Of a stretch of DNA of 43,421 nucleotides, positions 33,113-41,961 are shown piece by piece; within the stretch, counting starts at the first letter, position 1; every line of letters starts with the position of its first letter. The stretch is from Sphingomonas sp. Leaf22 (GTDB lineage: Bacteria > Pseudomonadota > Alphaproteobacteria > Sphingomonadales > Sphingomonadaceae), in the NCBI RefSeq assembly GCF_001421715.1, contig NZ_LMKP01000019.1, positions 1-43,421 on the forward strand, written 5' to 3'. The notes below the pieces were generated by a model, which worked only from the letters and a program-made list of their open reading frames with translations, was not told where the DNA came from and did no database searches. A program made the position numbers and the translations under genes.

Positions 33113-34162
33113 TCAGGCCGCCATCGTGAACGGTTCGAGGCCCGCAAGCCGCGTCTGGACCGGCACCTTCGGCACCCGGCGTGGCGCGACGCCCCTCACC
33201 CGCTCGGCCATCGCCTTGATATGGGCGGGCGTCGATCCGCAGCAGCCGCCCAGAATATTGACCTGTCCGTGATCGGCCCAGTCGCCGACCAACGCCGCCG
33301 TCGTCACCGGTGCCTCATCATAGGCACCCAGTTCGTTAGGCAGCCCGGCATTTGGGTACACCATGATCAGCGTGTCGCAGATCTCGGACAGGGTCTTCAC
33401 ATGCGGGCGCAGCTGTTCCGCGCCGAACGAACAGTTCAGCCCGATCGTCACCGGCTTCGCATGGCGGACCGCGTGCCAGAACGCCTCGACCGTATGGCCC
33501 GACAGGTTACGCCCCGACAGATCAGTCAGCGTCATCGACAGCATGATCGGCAGATCGCGGCCCAGCGCCTGCCCTGCCTCGATCGCCGCCATCACCCCGG
33601 CCTTCGCATTCAACGTGTCGAACACCGTCTCGATCAGCACGAAATCGATCCCGCCGCTGACCAGCGCATCGATTTGTTCGCGATAGACGTTCTTCAGATG
33701 ATCGAAATCGATTTCGCGATAACCGGGATCGTTCACGTCGGGTGACAGCGACAACGTTTTGTTGGTCGGCCCGATCGCCCCGGCAACGAAGCGCGGCCGG
33801 CCGTCGCGCGCGGCATAGTCATCGGCCAACGACCGGGCGATCCGGGCGCTCTGGATGTTGATATCGGCCACCAGCGCCTCGGCACCATAATCCGCCTGGC
33901 TGATCAGGTTCGCGCTGAAGGTGTTGGTCGAAACGATATCCGACCCGGCGTCCAGATAGGCACGGGTGATCGTCTCCGGCACCTCCGGCTTGGTGATCGC
34001 CAGAATGTCGTTGTTGCCCTTCTGGTCATGCCCCAGCGTCAGGCTGCCGGCATAGTCGGCCTCGGACAGTTTCCAGTTCTGGATTTCGGTGCCGAACGCG
34101 CCGTCGGTGATGAGGACGCGTTTTGCGGCTTCGGCGTTCAGGCGTTCGCGAACGGAGGTCAT
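33113..34162 (-). CDS. metH: Methionine synthase, homocysteine-binding subunit
   Basis: A 349-aa homocysteine S-methyltransferase domain equal to the first part of MetH. It begins with LITDGAFGTEIQN. The zinc/homocysteine thiolates are the Cys in GLNCSFGAEQ and the pair in LGGCCGSTPAHI. It would work with the 896-aa pterin/B12 subunit encoded 121 bp downstream. Such split MetH pairs are usual in sphingomonads. ATG 34162 follows AAGGAAGA and lies 23 bp after metF. The last residues (LEPFTMAA) replace the linker that joins the domains in one-piece MetH. Confidence 0.95.
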   Translation of the reverse strand: MTSVRERLNAEAAKRVLITDGAFGTEIQNWKLSEADYAGSLTLGHDQKGNNDILAITKPEVPETITRAYLDAGSDIVSTNTFSANLISQADYGAEALVADINIQSARIARSLADDYAARDGRPRFVAGAIGPTNKTLSLSPDVNDPGYREIDFDHLKNVYREQIDALVSGGIDFVLIETVFDTLNAKAGVMAAIEAGQALGRDLPIMLSMTLTDLSGRNLSGHTVEAFWHAVRHAKPVTIGLNCSFGAEQLRPHVKTLSEICDTLIMVYPNAGLPNELGAYDEAPVTTAALVGDWADHGQVNILGGCCGSTPAHIKAMAERVRGVAPRRVPKVPVQTRLAGLEPFTMAA

Positions 34163-34185
34163 GAGTCTTCCTTCGAACCTTCGGA

Positions 34186-35127
34186 TCAGGCTGCCGCGGC
34201 GACCGGCGTCGCGCGCGGCCGCAGCCCCAGCAAATGACAAATGGCGTAGGACAATTCGGCACGGTTGAGCGTGTAGAAGTGGAAATCGCGCACGCCGCCG
34301 GCATATAGCTTGCGGCACATTTCCGCCGCGACCGTCGCCGCGACCAGCTGCCGCGCGCCCGGATGATCGTCCAACCCTTCGAACAGCCGGTCCATCCACG
34401 CCGGGATCGACGCACCGCACAGCCCGGCGAACTTTCGCACCTGCCCCACATTCGACACCGGCAGGATGCCCGGCACGATCTCCGCGCTGATCCCCGCGGC
34501 AGCGGCAGCATCGCGGAAGCGGAAGAACGCTTCGGGCGTAAAGAAGAACTGGGTGATCGCCCGCGTCGCGCCGGCGTCGATCTTTCGCTTCAGATTGTCG
34601 AGATCGGCCTGTTGATGCTCCGAGTCCGGATGGCATTCGGGATAGGCCGCGACCGAAATCTCGAAGGGATGCAGCTTTTGCAACCCGGCGACCAGATTGG
34701 CGGCATTAGCATAGCCATCGGCGTGCGGGACGAACTTCTGCCCCATGGTCGGCGGATCACCGCGCAGTGCGACGATGTGACGCACGCCCGCCTGCCAATA
34801 TTCCTCGGCGACCTGATCGATCTCGGCGCGGCTCGCCTCGACACAGGTCAGATGGGCAGCGGCCGGCATCGACGTCTCGCGGGCGATGCGTGCGACCGTC
34901 GCATGGGTCCGCTCGCGCGTCGATCCACCCGCACCATAAGTCACCGACACGAATTTCGGTGCGAGGGGTTCGAGTGCGCGCACCGTTTCCCACAGTGCTG
35001 CCTCCATCTTGTCGCTCTTGGGCGGAAAGAATTCGAAGCTGACCGCGCAGTCGCCCGCCAGATCGGCGAACAACGGTGCATCCAGTGCGCGCCGCGCTTC
35101 TTCGAGGTCGGAAATGGTAGGAGTCAT
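34186..35127 (-). CDS. metF: Methylenetetrahydrofolate reductase
   Basis: A 313-aa FAD-dependent TIM-barrel enzyme that reduces 5,10-methylene-THF to 5-methyl-THF, the methyl donor for the methionine synthase downstream. It carries VSFEFFPPK, FVSVTYGAGGSTRE, HLTC, ALRGDPP and ITQFFF, all standard for MetF. ATG 35127 overlaps the stop of the ArsR-type regulator as ATGA (35124-35127), so regulator and enzyme are translated together. Confidence 0.96.
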   Translation of the reverse strand: MTPTISDLEEARRALDAPLFADLAGDCAVSFEFFPPKSDKMEAALWETVRALEPLAPKFVSVTYGAGGSTRERTHATVARIARETSMPAAAHLTCVEASRAEIDQVAEEYWQAGVRHIVALRGDPPTMGQKFVPHADGYANAANLVAGLQKLHPFEISVAAYPECHPDSEHQQADLDNLKRKIDAGATRAITQFFFTPEAFFRFRDAAAAAGISAEIVPGILPVSNVGQVRKFAGLCGASIPAWMDRLFEGLDDHPGARQLVAATVAAEMCRKLYAGGVRDFHFYTLNRAELSYAICHLLGLRPRATPVAAAA

Positions 35128-36077
35128 GCTGCCTTCACCTCGCGCACGTCGAACGTCCGCCGTGCCATCCAGAGTTTCACCGTCAGTTCGCCGCCACCCA
35201 ATGTCCGGGTCGATACCGGGGCAAGGCCCGCACTCGCGAACCAGCCCAGCATCTGTTCGTCTGAGAAACCCAGACGCGCATGGGCATCGCGCTGCCGCAA
35301 TTCCTCGCGCTCGTGCGGCGCGAAATCGCAGATCAGCAGCCGGCCACCCGGTTGCAGGACGCGGGCAGCTTCTTCGATCGCCGCGCCCGGATGCTGTACG
35401 AAATGCAGCACGTGATGCAGCACCGCTGCGTCGGCAACCGCCGTATCCAGCGGCAATGCGTAAATATCCGCCTGCCGCAACTCGGCCTGATCGATGCCGC
35501 GCTCGGTCAGCTTCGCCCGCGCCAGCCGCAGCATTTCCGAAGACCGGTCGATCCCGATCGCCTGTGCGGCCTGCGGCCCGAACAGTTCGAGCATCCGGCC
35601 GGTGCCGGTACCGATATCGACCAGCAGTGCGATCGGTGCGGAACCCAGTGCCGCGATCATCGCCGCTTCGACCTGTTCGTCGGCGATATGCAGCGACCGG
35701 ATCGCATCCCATTCGCCGGCATGTGCCTCGAACCATGAAGCGGCAGCGGCCGTGCGATCGGCGCGTACAGCGGCCAACCTTGCCCGATCGTCTGCGGTCG
35801 CGGCATCGTCCGCCGCCATCCACGCATCGAGCGCCGCCAACAGCGGATCGACCACCGCGGGTGTCCCGAGTGCAACGAAGACCCAGCTACCCTCCTTGCG
35901 GCGGACCGCCAGACCGGCATCGCACAGGATTTTCACGTGCCGGCTGACCCTTGGCTGGCTCTGGTCCAGCACCTGTGCCAACTCGCCGACCGACAATTCC
36001 ATCGATCGCAACAGCGTCAGCACCCGCAACCGGGTCACGTCGCTTGCCGCGCGCAGGATATCGAGGGCGAATGCCAT
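35124..36077 (-). CDS. ArsR-family regulator fused to a SAM-dependent methyltransferase
   Basis: A 317-aa fusion. Residues 1-85 are an ArsR-type winged helix (SVGELAQVLDQSQPRVSRHVKIL is the helix-turn-helix). Residues 110-270 are a class-I methyltransferase fold with motif I VDIGTGTG (153-160), followed by GIDRSSEML and VLHHVLHFVQHPG. As first gene of an operon with metF and both metH genes it is very likely their regulator. ArsR-type regulators sensing S-adenosylhomocysteine (SahR) control methionine-cycle genes in Proteobacteria. Here the methyltransferase domain could serve as SAM/SAH sensor. A 22-bp palindrome stands 8 bp before the start. Confidence 0.88.
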   Translation of the reverse strand: MAFALDILRAASDVTRLRVLTLLRSMELSVGELAQVLDQSQPRVSRHVKILCDAGLAVRRKEGSWVFVALGTPAVVDPLLAALDAWMAADDAATADDRARLAAVRADRTAAAASWFEAHAGEWDAIRSLHIADEQVEAAMIAALGSAPIALLVDIGTGTGRMLELFGPQAAQAIGIDRSSEMLRLARAKLTERGIDQAELRQADIYALPLDTAVADAAVLHHVLHFVQHPGAAIEEAARVLQPGGRLLICDFAPHEREELRQRDAHARLGFSDEQMLGWFASAGLAPVSTRTLGGGELTVKLWMARRTFDVREVKAA

Positions 36078-36084
36078 GGGTCAT

Positions 36085-36106
36085 CATATAAAGATATCTT
36101 TATATG
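36085..36106. promoter_or_regulatory. Palindromic operator before the ArsR-methyltransferase gene
   Basis: A perfect 22-bp palindrome with inner 20 bp ATATAAAGATATCTTTATAT, flanked by C and G. It is strikingly A/T-rich for this genome. It occupies the place of the -10 region and leader of the minus-strand met operon, starting 7 bp before the ATG, where a bound dimeric ArsR protein would block transcription. Little room remains for a Shine-Dalgarno sequence. Confidence 0.85.
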
Positions 36107-36206
36107 GGGTCAATCGACCGCGTGCTGCTTTGCGTCATCGTTGCGCAGATGAAACCGTACCGTTGCTGGCGCGTTGGGCCGCGATCATACCGGAAGGGAA
36201 ACCGCC

Positions 36207-36548
36207 ATGAAAAAGCTTCTTCTGCTGCCAATCGCCGCCGTCGCACTCTCGATCGGAGCCTGCAGCCAAAAGACCCAGAACGAAACCGGCGAGGCCGCCG
36301 ATGCCGTCGCCGCCGACGTGAACGCCACGATGGGTGAGGCCGTGAACGACGTCCAGACCGCTGGCGAGCGTGCGCTGGGAGCAGCGGAGAACGCCACCGA
36401 TCGCGCGGGCGACAAGATCGAGAACGCAGCCGATCGCGCCGGTGCCGCCATCGATCGCGGTGCTGCAAAGGCAGATGCGGCCACCGACAACGCCCAGCGC
36501 GAAGCCGGCCAGAGCCTCGAACGGGCCGGACGCGACCTTCAGCGCTGA
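36207..36548 (+). CDS. Small lipoprotein with long amphipathic helix
   Basis: A 113-aa protein. Its lipoprotein signal MKKLLLLPIAAVALSIGAC places the lipidated Cys at 19. The rest is Ala/Asp/Glu/Arg-rich with a repeating pattern (NATDRAGDKIENAADRAGAA), predicted to be a long amphipathic or coiled helix, as in LEA-like and YtxH-like stress proteins. The ribosome site is GGAAGGGA. No enzymatic motif is present. A clear terminator follows at 36571, so it is a single-gene transcript. Confidence 0.8.
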   Translation: MKKLLLLPIAAVALSIGACSQKTQNETGEAADAVAADVNATMGEAVNDVQTAGERALGAAENATDRAGDKIENAADRAGAAIDRGAAKADAATDNAQREAGQSLERAGRDLQR

Positions 36549-36570
36549 CGGACGACGGGTATCTGGATCG

Positions 36571-36608
36571 AAAGGCCGTACCCCGACGCAACGGGGTGCG
36601 GCCTTTTT
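36571..36608 (+). terminator. Rho-independent terminator
   Basis: AAAGGCCGTACCCC (36571-36584) pairs with GGGGTGCGGCCTTT (36593-36606), with one mismatch, and runs into TTTTT. It lies 22 bp after the lipoprotein stop and is the clearest intrinsic terminator in the window. Confidence 0.92.
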
Positions 36609-36624
36609 CGTAGGAAGACGATCG

Positions 36625-36804
36625 ATGCGGCAGACCTATGTCCTACCCCTCCTGCTACTCGCCGCTTGTAGCGCGGGCGACGAGCCGAGTGCGCCGGGTG
36701 GAGTCACCGATAGCGAAGCGGCGGCTTTGAACGATGCTGCTGCGATGCTGGATGCGAACAGTCTCGAAGCCAATGTTCTGACGGCGCAACCAAAGGAACC
36801 ATGA
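36625..36804 (+). CDS. 59-aa lipoprotein coupled to aldo/keto reductase
   Basis: MRQTYVLPLLLLAACSAG is a lipoprotein signal with lipobox LAAC (Cys15). The mature part is only about 45 residues, acidic and Ala/Asn-rich (DSEAAALNDAAAMLDANSLEAN), without a known domain. AGGAAG stands before the ATG. Its TGA overlaps the aldo/keto reductase ATG (ATGA, 36801-36804). Confidence 0.72.
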   Translation: MRQTYVLPLLLLAACSAGDEPSAPGGVTDSEAAALNDAAAMLDANSLEANVLTAQPKEP

Positions 36805-37760
36805 TGACCGATGTCCCGCTGCGCAATTTGGGTGCGACCGAACTCGCCACCCCGCCGCTGATCCTTGGCGGCAACGTCTTTGGCTGGACGATCGACCGCG
36901 CCGAGAGCTTCCGTATTCTCGACGCATTCGTCGACATGGGCGGCACGATGATCGATACGGCCGACATATATTCGGCATGGGTCGATGGCCATCACGGCGG
37001 GGAGTCCGAGACGATCATCGGCGAATGGTTACGGCAATCGGGCAAGCGCGACCGGGTGGTGCTCGCAACCAAGGTCGGGATGCTATCCGGCGACGGCGGC
37101 GAAAAGCTGGCACCGGCGCGCATCGCGGCAGCGGCGGAGGCATCGCTGGCGCGGCTCGGCACTGACCGTATCGACCTCTATTATGCGCATCAGGATGACG
37201 AGGCGGTGCCGCAGGCCGAGTATCTGGCCGCATTCGGCCGGTTGATCGATGCCGGCAAGATCCGGGCACTCGGCGCGTCGAACTTCCGAGCGATGCGACT
37301 GAAATCGGCGATCGATATCGCCATTGCAGAAGGGTTGCCGCGCTTCCACGTCCTGCAACCCGAATATAATCTCGTCAGCCGGCATAAATATGAAGGCGAG
37401 CTTCAGAATTTATGCGTCGAACATAATATCGGCGTCGCGCCCTATTACGGCCTCGCCGCCGGCTTCCTGACCGGAAAATACCGCTCGATGCAGGACCTGT
37501 CGCAAAGCGTCCGGGGTGCGGGCATGGCGACGTTGCTGGAGGGCAAAGGTGCGGCGGTTCTGGCTGCAATGGATGCGGTAGCCCCGGAGACCGGTGCGAC
37601 GCTCGCGCAACTGGCGCTGGCGTGGCTGGCCGCGCAGGAGGGTGTCGCGGCCCCGATCGCCAGTGCGACCAGCGTCGCGCAGTTGGAGGAGTTGGTTGGG
37701 TCGTGGCGCGTGCAACTGTCCGACGACCAACTCGCCCGACTGACCAACGCTGGCGTTTAG
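36801..37760 (+). CDS. Aldo/keto reductase
   Basis: A 319-aa NADPH-dependent (beta/alpha)8-barrel oxidoreductase of the YdjG/YghZ-like class. It shows MIDTADIYSAW (catalytic Asp and Tyr), VVLATKVG (Lys), YYAHQDDEA (His), RALGASNF and LQPEYNLVSR. The substrate is unknown; these enzymes commonly reduce small aldehydes. The start may be ATG 36801 or the adjacent ATG 36804; the overlap with the lipoprotein favours 36801. Confidence 0.92.
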   Translation: MMTDVPLRNLGATELATPPLILGGNVFGWTIDRAESFRILDAFVDMGGTMIDTADIYSAWVDGHHGGESETIIGEWLRQSGKRDRVVLATKVGMLSGDGGEKLAPARIAAAAEASLARLGTDRIDLYYAHQDDEAVPQAEYLAAFGRLIDAGKIRALGASNFRAMRLKSAIDIAIAEGLPRFHVLQPEYNLVSRHKYEGELQNLCVEHNIGVAPYYGLAAGFLTGKYRSMQDLSQSVRGAGMATLLEGKGAAVLAAMDAVAPETGATLAQLALAWLAAQEGVAAPIASATSVAQLEELVGSWRVQLSDDQLARLTNAGV

Positions 37761-37768
37761 GGTTTCGT

Positions 37769-37792
37769 GCGGGGGTGCCGGAACACCCCCGC
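37769..37792. terminator. Bidirectional stem-loop between convergent genes
   Basis: GCGGGGGTG (37769-37777) pairs perfectly with CACCCCCGC (37784-37792) around a 6-nt loop. It lies between the aldo/keto reductase stop and the trxB stop and can serve both. Confidence 0.75.
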
Positions 37793-37800
37793 TCCCGGCG

Positions 37801-38772
37801 TCATTCCGCGGCTTCGGCCAGTTCGTCGAACTCGGCGGCCTGCAGAAACCGCTCGGCGTCCAGTGCGGCCATGCAACCGGTCCCCGCTGCCGTCACTGCC
37901 TGGCGGTACACCTTGTCCATCACGTCGCCGCAGGCAAATACGCCTGGTACGCTGGTGCGGGTCGATCCGGTCTCGACCGCGATATAGCCGTCCTCGTCGA
38001 GCGCCAGATGCCCGCGGAACAACTCGGTCGCCGGGTGATGACCGATCGCGACGAAGCCGCCATCAACCTGCAGCATCGACAGTTCGCCGGTCACCGTATC
38101 TTTCAGTTCGATACCGACCAGCCCGTGCGGACTGCCACCACCGACGAAACGTTCGACCTGCTTGTTCCATAGCACGCTGATCTTGTCGCTGGCGAACAGC
38201 CGCTGCTGCAGGATGCGTTCAGCGCGGAAGCTGTCGCGGCGGTGGATGATCGTGACATCGTCGCTGTGATTGGTCAGGTACAGCGCCTCCTCGACCGCGG
38301 TGTTGCCGCCGCCGATGACCGCGACCTTCTTGCCGCGATAGAAAAACCCATCGCAGGTCGCGCAGGCCGATACGCCCTTGCCCTTCAACAACTCCTCGCT
38401 TTCGAGGCCGAGCCACCGGGCCTGTGCGCCGGTCGCAATCACCAGCACGTCGCCTTCGTATACGTCGCCGCTGTCGCCGGTCAGGCGGAACGGACGGCGC
38501 GTGAGGTCGACATCGACGATCGTGTCCCACATCATCCGGGTACCGACATGCTCGGCCTGTGCCTGCATCTCGCCCATCAGCCATGGACCCTGCACGACAT
38601 CGCGAAAGCCCGGATAATTCTCGACGTCGGTGGTGGTCATCAACTGGCCACCGGGTTGGATACCCTGAACTACAATAGGCTCCATCCCGGCCCGCGCCCC
38701 GTAAATTGCTGCGGATAACCCCGCCGGGCCGGAGCCAAGGACGAGCATACGGGTGTGATGGACTACAGACAT
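37801..38772 (-). CDS. trxB: Thioredoxin-disulfide reductase
   Basis: A 323-aa FAD/NADPH flavoenzyme that keeps thioredoxin reduced. The FAD motif is LVLGSGPAGLSAAIYGARAG, the redox-active pair is ACATCDG, the NADPH motif is VIGGGNTAVEEA, and the FAD-binding tail is FACGDVMDKVYRQAVTAAGTG. The start is ATG 38772 (MSVVHHTRMLV) with GGAAAA before it; an in-frame GTG at 38796 would add 8 residues. It marks the last clear housekeeping gene before the mobile-looking right end. Confidence 0.95.
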   Translation of the reverse strand: MSVVHHTRMLVLGSGPAGLSAAIYGARAGMEPIVVQGIQPGGQLMTTTDVENYPGFRDVVQGPWLMGEMQAQAEHVGTRMMWDTIVDVDLTRRPFRLTGDSGDVYEGDVLVIATGAQARWLGLESEELLKGKGVSACATCDGFFYRGKKVAVIGGGNTAVEEALYLTNHSDDVTIIHRRDSFRAERILQQRLFASDKISVLWNKQVERFVGGGSPHGLVGIELKDTVTGELSMLQVDGGFVAIGHHPATELFRGHLALDEDGYIAVETGSTRTSVPGVFACGDVMDKVYRQAVTAAGTGCMAALDAERFLQAAEFDELAEAAE

Positions 38773-38877
38773 TGCGACATTTTCCGTTCGAGACACTCGA
38801 CCCGTCTAATCAGAGCCGACATTCGAACGCAACATGGGGCGTCCCGAACCCGCTGCAAGCGCATCCTTGGGAACGGG

Positions 38878-39009
38878 TTAGAGGACGACGGCGAGGACCA
38901 CTCCCCAGAATGGGATCGCCAGCAGGGTGCACAGGATCAACCCGGTCATGTTGGGCGGACGATCGCGCGAACCATCGATCATCGGGCGGCGTTGACTAAT
39001 GGTAACCAT
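38878..39009 (-). CDS. 43-aa single-helix membrane protein
   Basis: A short frame MVTISQRRPMIDGSRDRPPN then MTGLILCTLLAIPFWGVVLA and VVL ends at TAA 38878. The first 20 residues are polar and basic, the last 23 a transmembrane helix, so a C-in-out or N-in single-pass protein is expected. An excellent Shine-Dalgarno (GGAGAGG, 7 bp before ATG 39009) supports translation. It lies upstream of trxB on the same strand, 105 bp away. Function is unknown. Confidence 0.65.
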   Translation of the reverse strand: MVTISQRRPMIDGSRDRPPNMTGLILCTLLAIPFWGVVLAVVL

Positions 39010-39593
39010 GTCCGAACCTCTCCGTTATCGTTGTTGAAGCTAAACCAACGAAGCGGGCAACAGTTCGATTTTGGGACACAAAAACCGATCGCACGGACGC
39101 CGGCATGGGCTGCTGATCACATCTTGCATCACCGGTTTTGGACGGACGAGCATTGTGGTCGGGAACGGCGAACCGTATCCTTTACCAGACGCAAAGCTAC
39201 ATTTGCGGCATGGTCGTCCAATGTAATGCGATCGACCGGATCGTGGCAAACCTGGAATCCAGCCCACCGACTGATTCCGTCACACGCGGCCAAGCCGGAA
39301 TGTGAGGATGCTGCCACATCGGATGTCGTCGGAGTTCCGGGAGCCCGGATGGTGCTCTGACCGGATGGATAAAGTGGTAGCGAAGGAGCGCGACCACCAC
39401 GACAGACCCCTCAAGCTCTATAAGGCTTGAGACGGCGGGCTGCAGCTCGCGGCCCCCCTCCATCCCGCAGATATCCACGAGTCCCGCCATAGTCGCGGCT
39501 CGCTGATCTAACCCATACACGATGCGCGGCGTCGGGATGCGATTCCGACGGCGCTTTCGTGCGCCCATCGACTTCCCTGTTGGGAGCCGACCG
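39010..39593. other. 584-bp stretch without a convincing gene
   Basis: The open frames here are short, basic and without recognisable domains or ribosome sites. Base composition is less G/C-rich than the neighbouring genes. A perfect inverted repeat CTCAAGC/GCTTGAG with 8-nt loop lies at 39410-39431, about 165 bp before the next gene. The left edge of the mobile segment may lie here, but I could not find a flanking duplication. Confidence 0.4.
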
Positions 39594-40367
39594 ATGTCGC
39601 TTACCCCTTCGACCCCCCGTGAAATCGCCCGCGCATCACGGGCGGTCAGCCGCGGCTTTGCAGCCAAGCTTTCTGGCCGCGAGCGCGGACACGATCGCGC
39701 AGTCCATCGCGAGAGCTATGACGTCCACGACAGCCGCGTGCAGGTGTCGCGGCGGTTGGCCGACGGCAGTGAGGCGGCAACGTTCGCAGTCGTCGACGCC
39801 TTGGTGGCGACCGCGCGCGAGTTCGACTTATTCGAGCGAAGCAAGGGCAACGGTCGGCCGCTGAAAGATACGGGGATCGTGGTGCTGCAAGCGGTGCTGC
39901 GGCATCACTGGCACGAGTTCAAGACTGGCCGGATCGACCCGGCCCTCAGCCAACTGATGAAGGTGACCGGCTATGTCCGACAGACGATCGTCGACGCGCT
40001 TGCTCGCCTCGACAAATATGGCTTCCTGGGATGGGTTAGGCGCACGATACGCTTAAGCGATCCGATGCCGGGCGGTCCGATTCGCCAGCAGACCAACAAT
40101 TCGTATTTCGTCGACGAGGCACGCATCGCCTCCCGCGCCGGACGGAACGTCCGCGACCGCTTCCGCCAGCTGCTCGCCCGCGCAAAAGCCCGGATGGTCC
40201 TTCGGGCAAAGCAGCGGTCCACTACGCCCCCCCTGCCCGCGCCCAGCCCCGCTCCACGTCCCGCCGCCATCACCGGGCTCGCTGCCGCCCTCGCCGCCCT
40301 GGAAGCCGCCGTCGATCGAGGACCATGCCCGAGTCTGGATAATGGACTGTCTCCCCCCTCAGAATGA
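39594..40367 (+). CDS. Winged-helix protein, replication-initiator or regulator-like
   Basis: A 257-aa basic protein. The central part (ALSQLMKVTGYVRQTIVDALARLDKYGFLGWVRRT, around residues 120-155) is a winged-helix domain like those of replication initiators and MarR-type proteins found on sphingomonad plasmids and islands. After it comes the QQTNNSY motif common in plasmid Rep-like proteins. The C-terminal 60 residues are Pro/Ala-rich and probably disordered. GGGAG is 7 bp before ATG 39594. It converges on the integrase. I cannot tell initiator from transcription factor. Confidence 0.7.
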   Translation: MSLTPSTPREIARASRAVSRGFAAKLSGRERGHDRAVHRESYDVHDSRVQVSRRLADGSEAATFAVVDALVATAREFDLFERSKGNGRPLKDTGIVVLQAVLRHHWHEFKTGRIDPALSQLMKVTGYVRQTIVDALARLDKYGFLGWVRRTIRLSDPMPGGPIRQQTNNSYFVDEARIASRAGRNVRDRFRQLLARAKARMVLRAKQRSTTPPLPAPSPAPRPAAITGLAAALAALEAAVDRGPCPSLDNGLSPPSE

Positions 40368-40587
40368 AGATCAGAAGGTGTCGCTTCCGCGACACGCATC
40401 AATAGGCAGCACCACCCAGTCCAACCGACCCGCCTTGCGTTTTGTCCCCGCCTGCCACCGCCCGGCAGACGCACCGTCACGTCCAGCGGACGTTGCTGGA
40501 CAGGGCGGCTGCGCCGCCCCGAGGCTAAGCGACGGGGACGAGCACGGACCGTGCCGAAAAAGCCTCCCCGCTCCCCGGGGGGACAGG

Positions 40588-41802
40588 TCAGGCGGCCGGG
40601 AATAGGAGATCGGCCCAGATCTGCATCAGCCGGCGGCGGGCGCGGATCTGCTTCGAGCGATTGTACGCACCTTCGACCTTGATGTTGACGTCGACGTTCC
40701 CCTTCCCCGCGTGCGCCAGCGCGCGATCGATCGTCACCCGCTCCGCAGGCATCTTCTCGTTCAGAATGGTCGAGAAGGTGGCGCGCCAACCGTGCGGCAC
40801 ATGCCGACCGGCAAAGCCGGCCTTCCGATACAGGCCGCCGATCGCGCTCTCCGACAACTGGCCGAAGACGAGATCCGTATCGATGCCGAACGCGCGGACA
40901 ATGCGCAGGATCTCGACCGCCTGCCGCGACAGCGGCACGAGGTGGTCGAACCGTGCGTCGCCCTTCTTCGCCTTCGCGAGTTTCATGCGTGCCGCCGGCA
41001 CGCGCCACACTGGCGCGGCCGGCCCGATCGCGTCGCCCGTCCAGTCGAGCCCCTCGATCTCGTCCCAGCGCATGCCGCGCAGCGTGCCCTGCCGGACAGC
41101 GGTCAGCGCGAGGAAGCGCGACGCCAGATCGACGATCGCCGGGCCGCCGGCGGCGGTCGACGCCGCCAGCAGCTCGCGCGCGTCGTCGAGCGTGATTAAC
41201 GCCAGCTGCTCGCCGGCGATCGGCGCGGCCGACAGCGCGTGGCGGACCGCGGTCGACGGATCGACCTCGGCCAGCTCGTTTGCGATCGCGTAGCCGAACA
41301 CCTTCGATATGCGCTGGCGCAGACGCTTGGCAGTCTCGATCGCACCGCGCGCCTCGACGGCGCGCAGCAGGTCGCGGATGTCGCCGGCACCGATGTCGTC
41401 GACGTCGATCGTGCCGATCGCCGGAAAGACGTCGCGCTCGAGGCTGGTGATGACGTCGCCGGCGTGAACGTCGGTCCAGCTCGACCGCCAGTGCGCATGC
41501 CATGCGCGGGCGACAGTGGCGAAGGTCCGGTCGACCTCGACACGCGCTGCGCGCTCTTCGCGCGGATCTCGTCCAGCGCGCAGCGCGTCCCGCGCAGCTG
41601 CTGCTGCGTCACGCGCGGCCGTCAGGTCGACGTCGGGAAACTGGCCGACGGTCAGCAGCTGCTCGCGGCCGGCGACGCGGAATCGCACGCGCCATGATTT
41701 GAGCCCGGTCGGCGCGACATACAGGTGCAGGCCCTGCCCGTCGGAGAGCTTGTAGGCGCACGGCTTCGGCCGCGCGGATCGCACCGCGGCGTTGGTCAGC
41801 AT
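40588..41802 (-). CDS. Tyrosine-type integrase (P4-like, DUF4102 N-terminus)
   Basis: A 404-aa site-specific recombinase. The N-terminus (LTNAAVRSARPKPCAYKLSDGQGLHLYVAPTG, in part) is the DUF4102 arm-binding domain of genomic-island integrases. A SAM-like core-binding domain follows, then the catalytic domain with Arg in RQGTLRGMRWDEI, His-x-x-Arg in VPHGWRATFS, LAHAGKG and the nucleophile Tyr in EGAYNRSKQ. It appears intact. Such enzymes usually insert elements at tRNA genes, but no tRNA was found nearby in this window. Confidence 0.93.
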   Translation of the reverse strand: MLTNAAVRSARPKPCAYKLSDGQGLHLYVAPTGLKSWRVRFRVAGREQLLTVGQFPDVDLTAARDAAAAARDALRAGRDPREERAARVEVDRTFATVARAWHAHWRSSWTDVHAGDVITSLERDVFPAIGTIDVDDIGAGDIRDLLRAVEARGAIETAKRLRQRISKVFGYAIANELAEVDPSTAVRHALSAAPIAGEQLALITLDDARELLAASTAAGGPAIVDLASRFLALTAVRQGTLRGMRWDEIEGLDWTGDAIGPAAPVWRVPAARMKLAKAKKGDARFDHLVPLSRQAVEILRIVRAFGIDTDLVFGQLSESAIGGLYRKAGFAGRHVPHGWRATFSTILNEKMPAERVTIDRALAHAGKGNVDVNIKVEGAYNRSKQIRARRRLMQIWADLLFPAA

Positions 41803-41961
41803 CGTCGAATCCTATCTGAAAGCACGAACTTGCCGCGCCGCTGGCGCGGGGCTATTCCGGAGGGATACCCCCCGAGAGCGTCGGGGTTCGGGACAGCTCT
41901 TGGCCGCCCCCCCCAGGCCCAGGGTTGATCGGAGTGAGCCGATCTAACCGGGCCCTACCCC

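Noticed and set aside
39197..39667. 156-codon minus-strand frame in the island border region
   Set aside because: There is no ribosome site, no domain and no gene-like composition, and it overlaps the start of the Rep-like gene.
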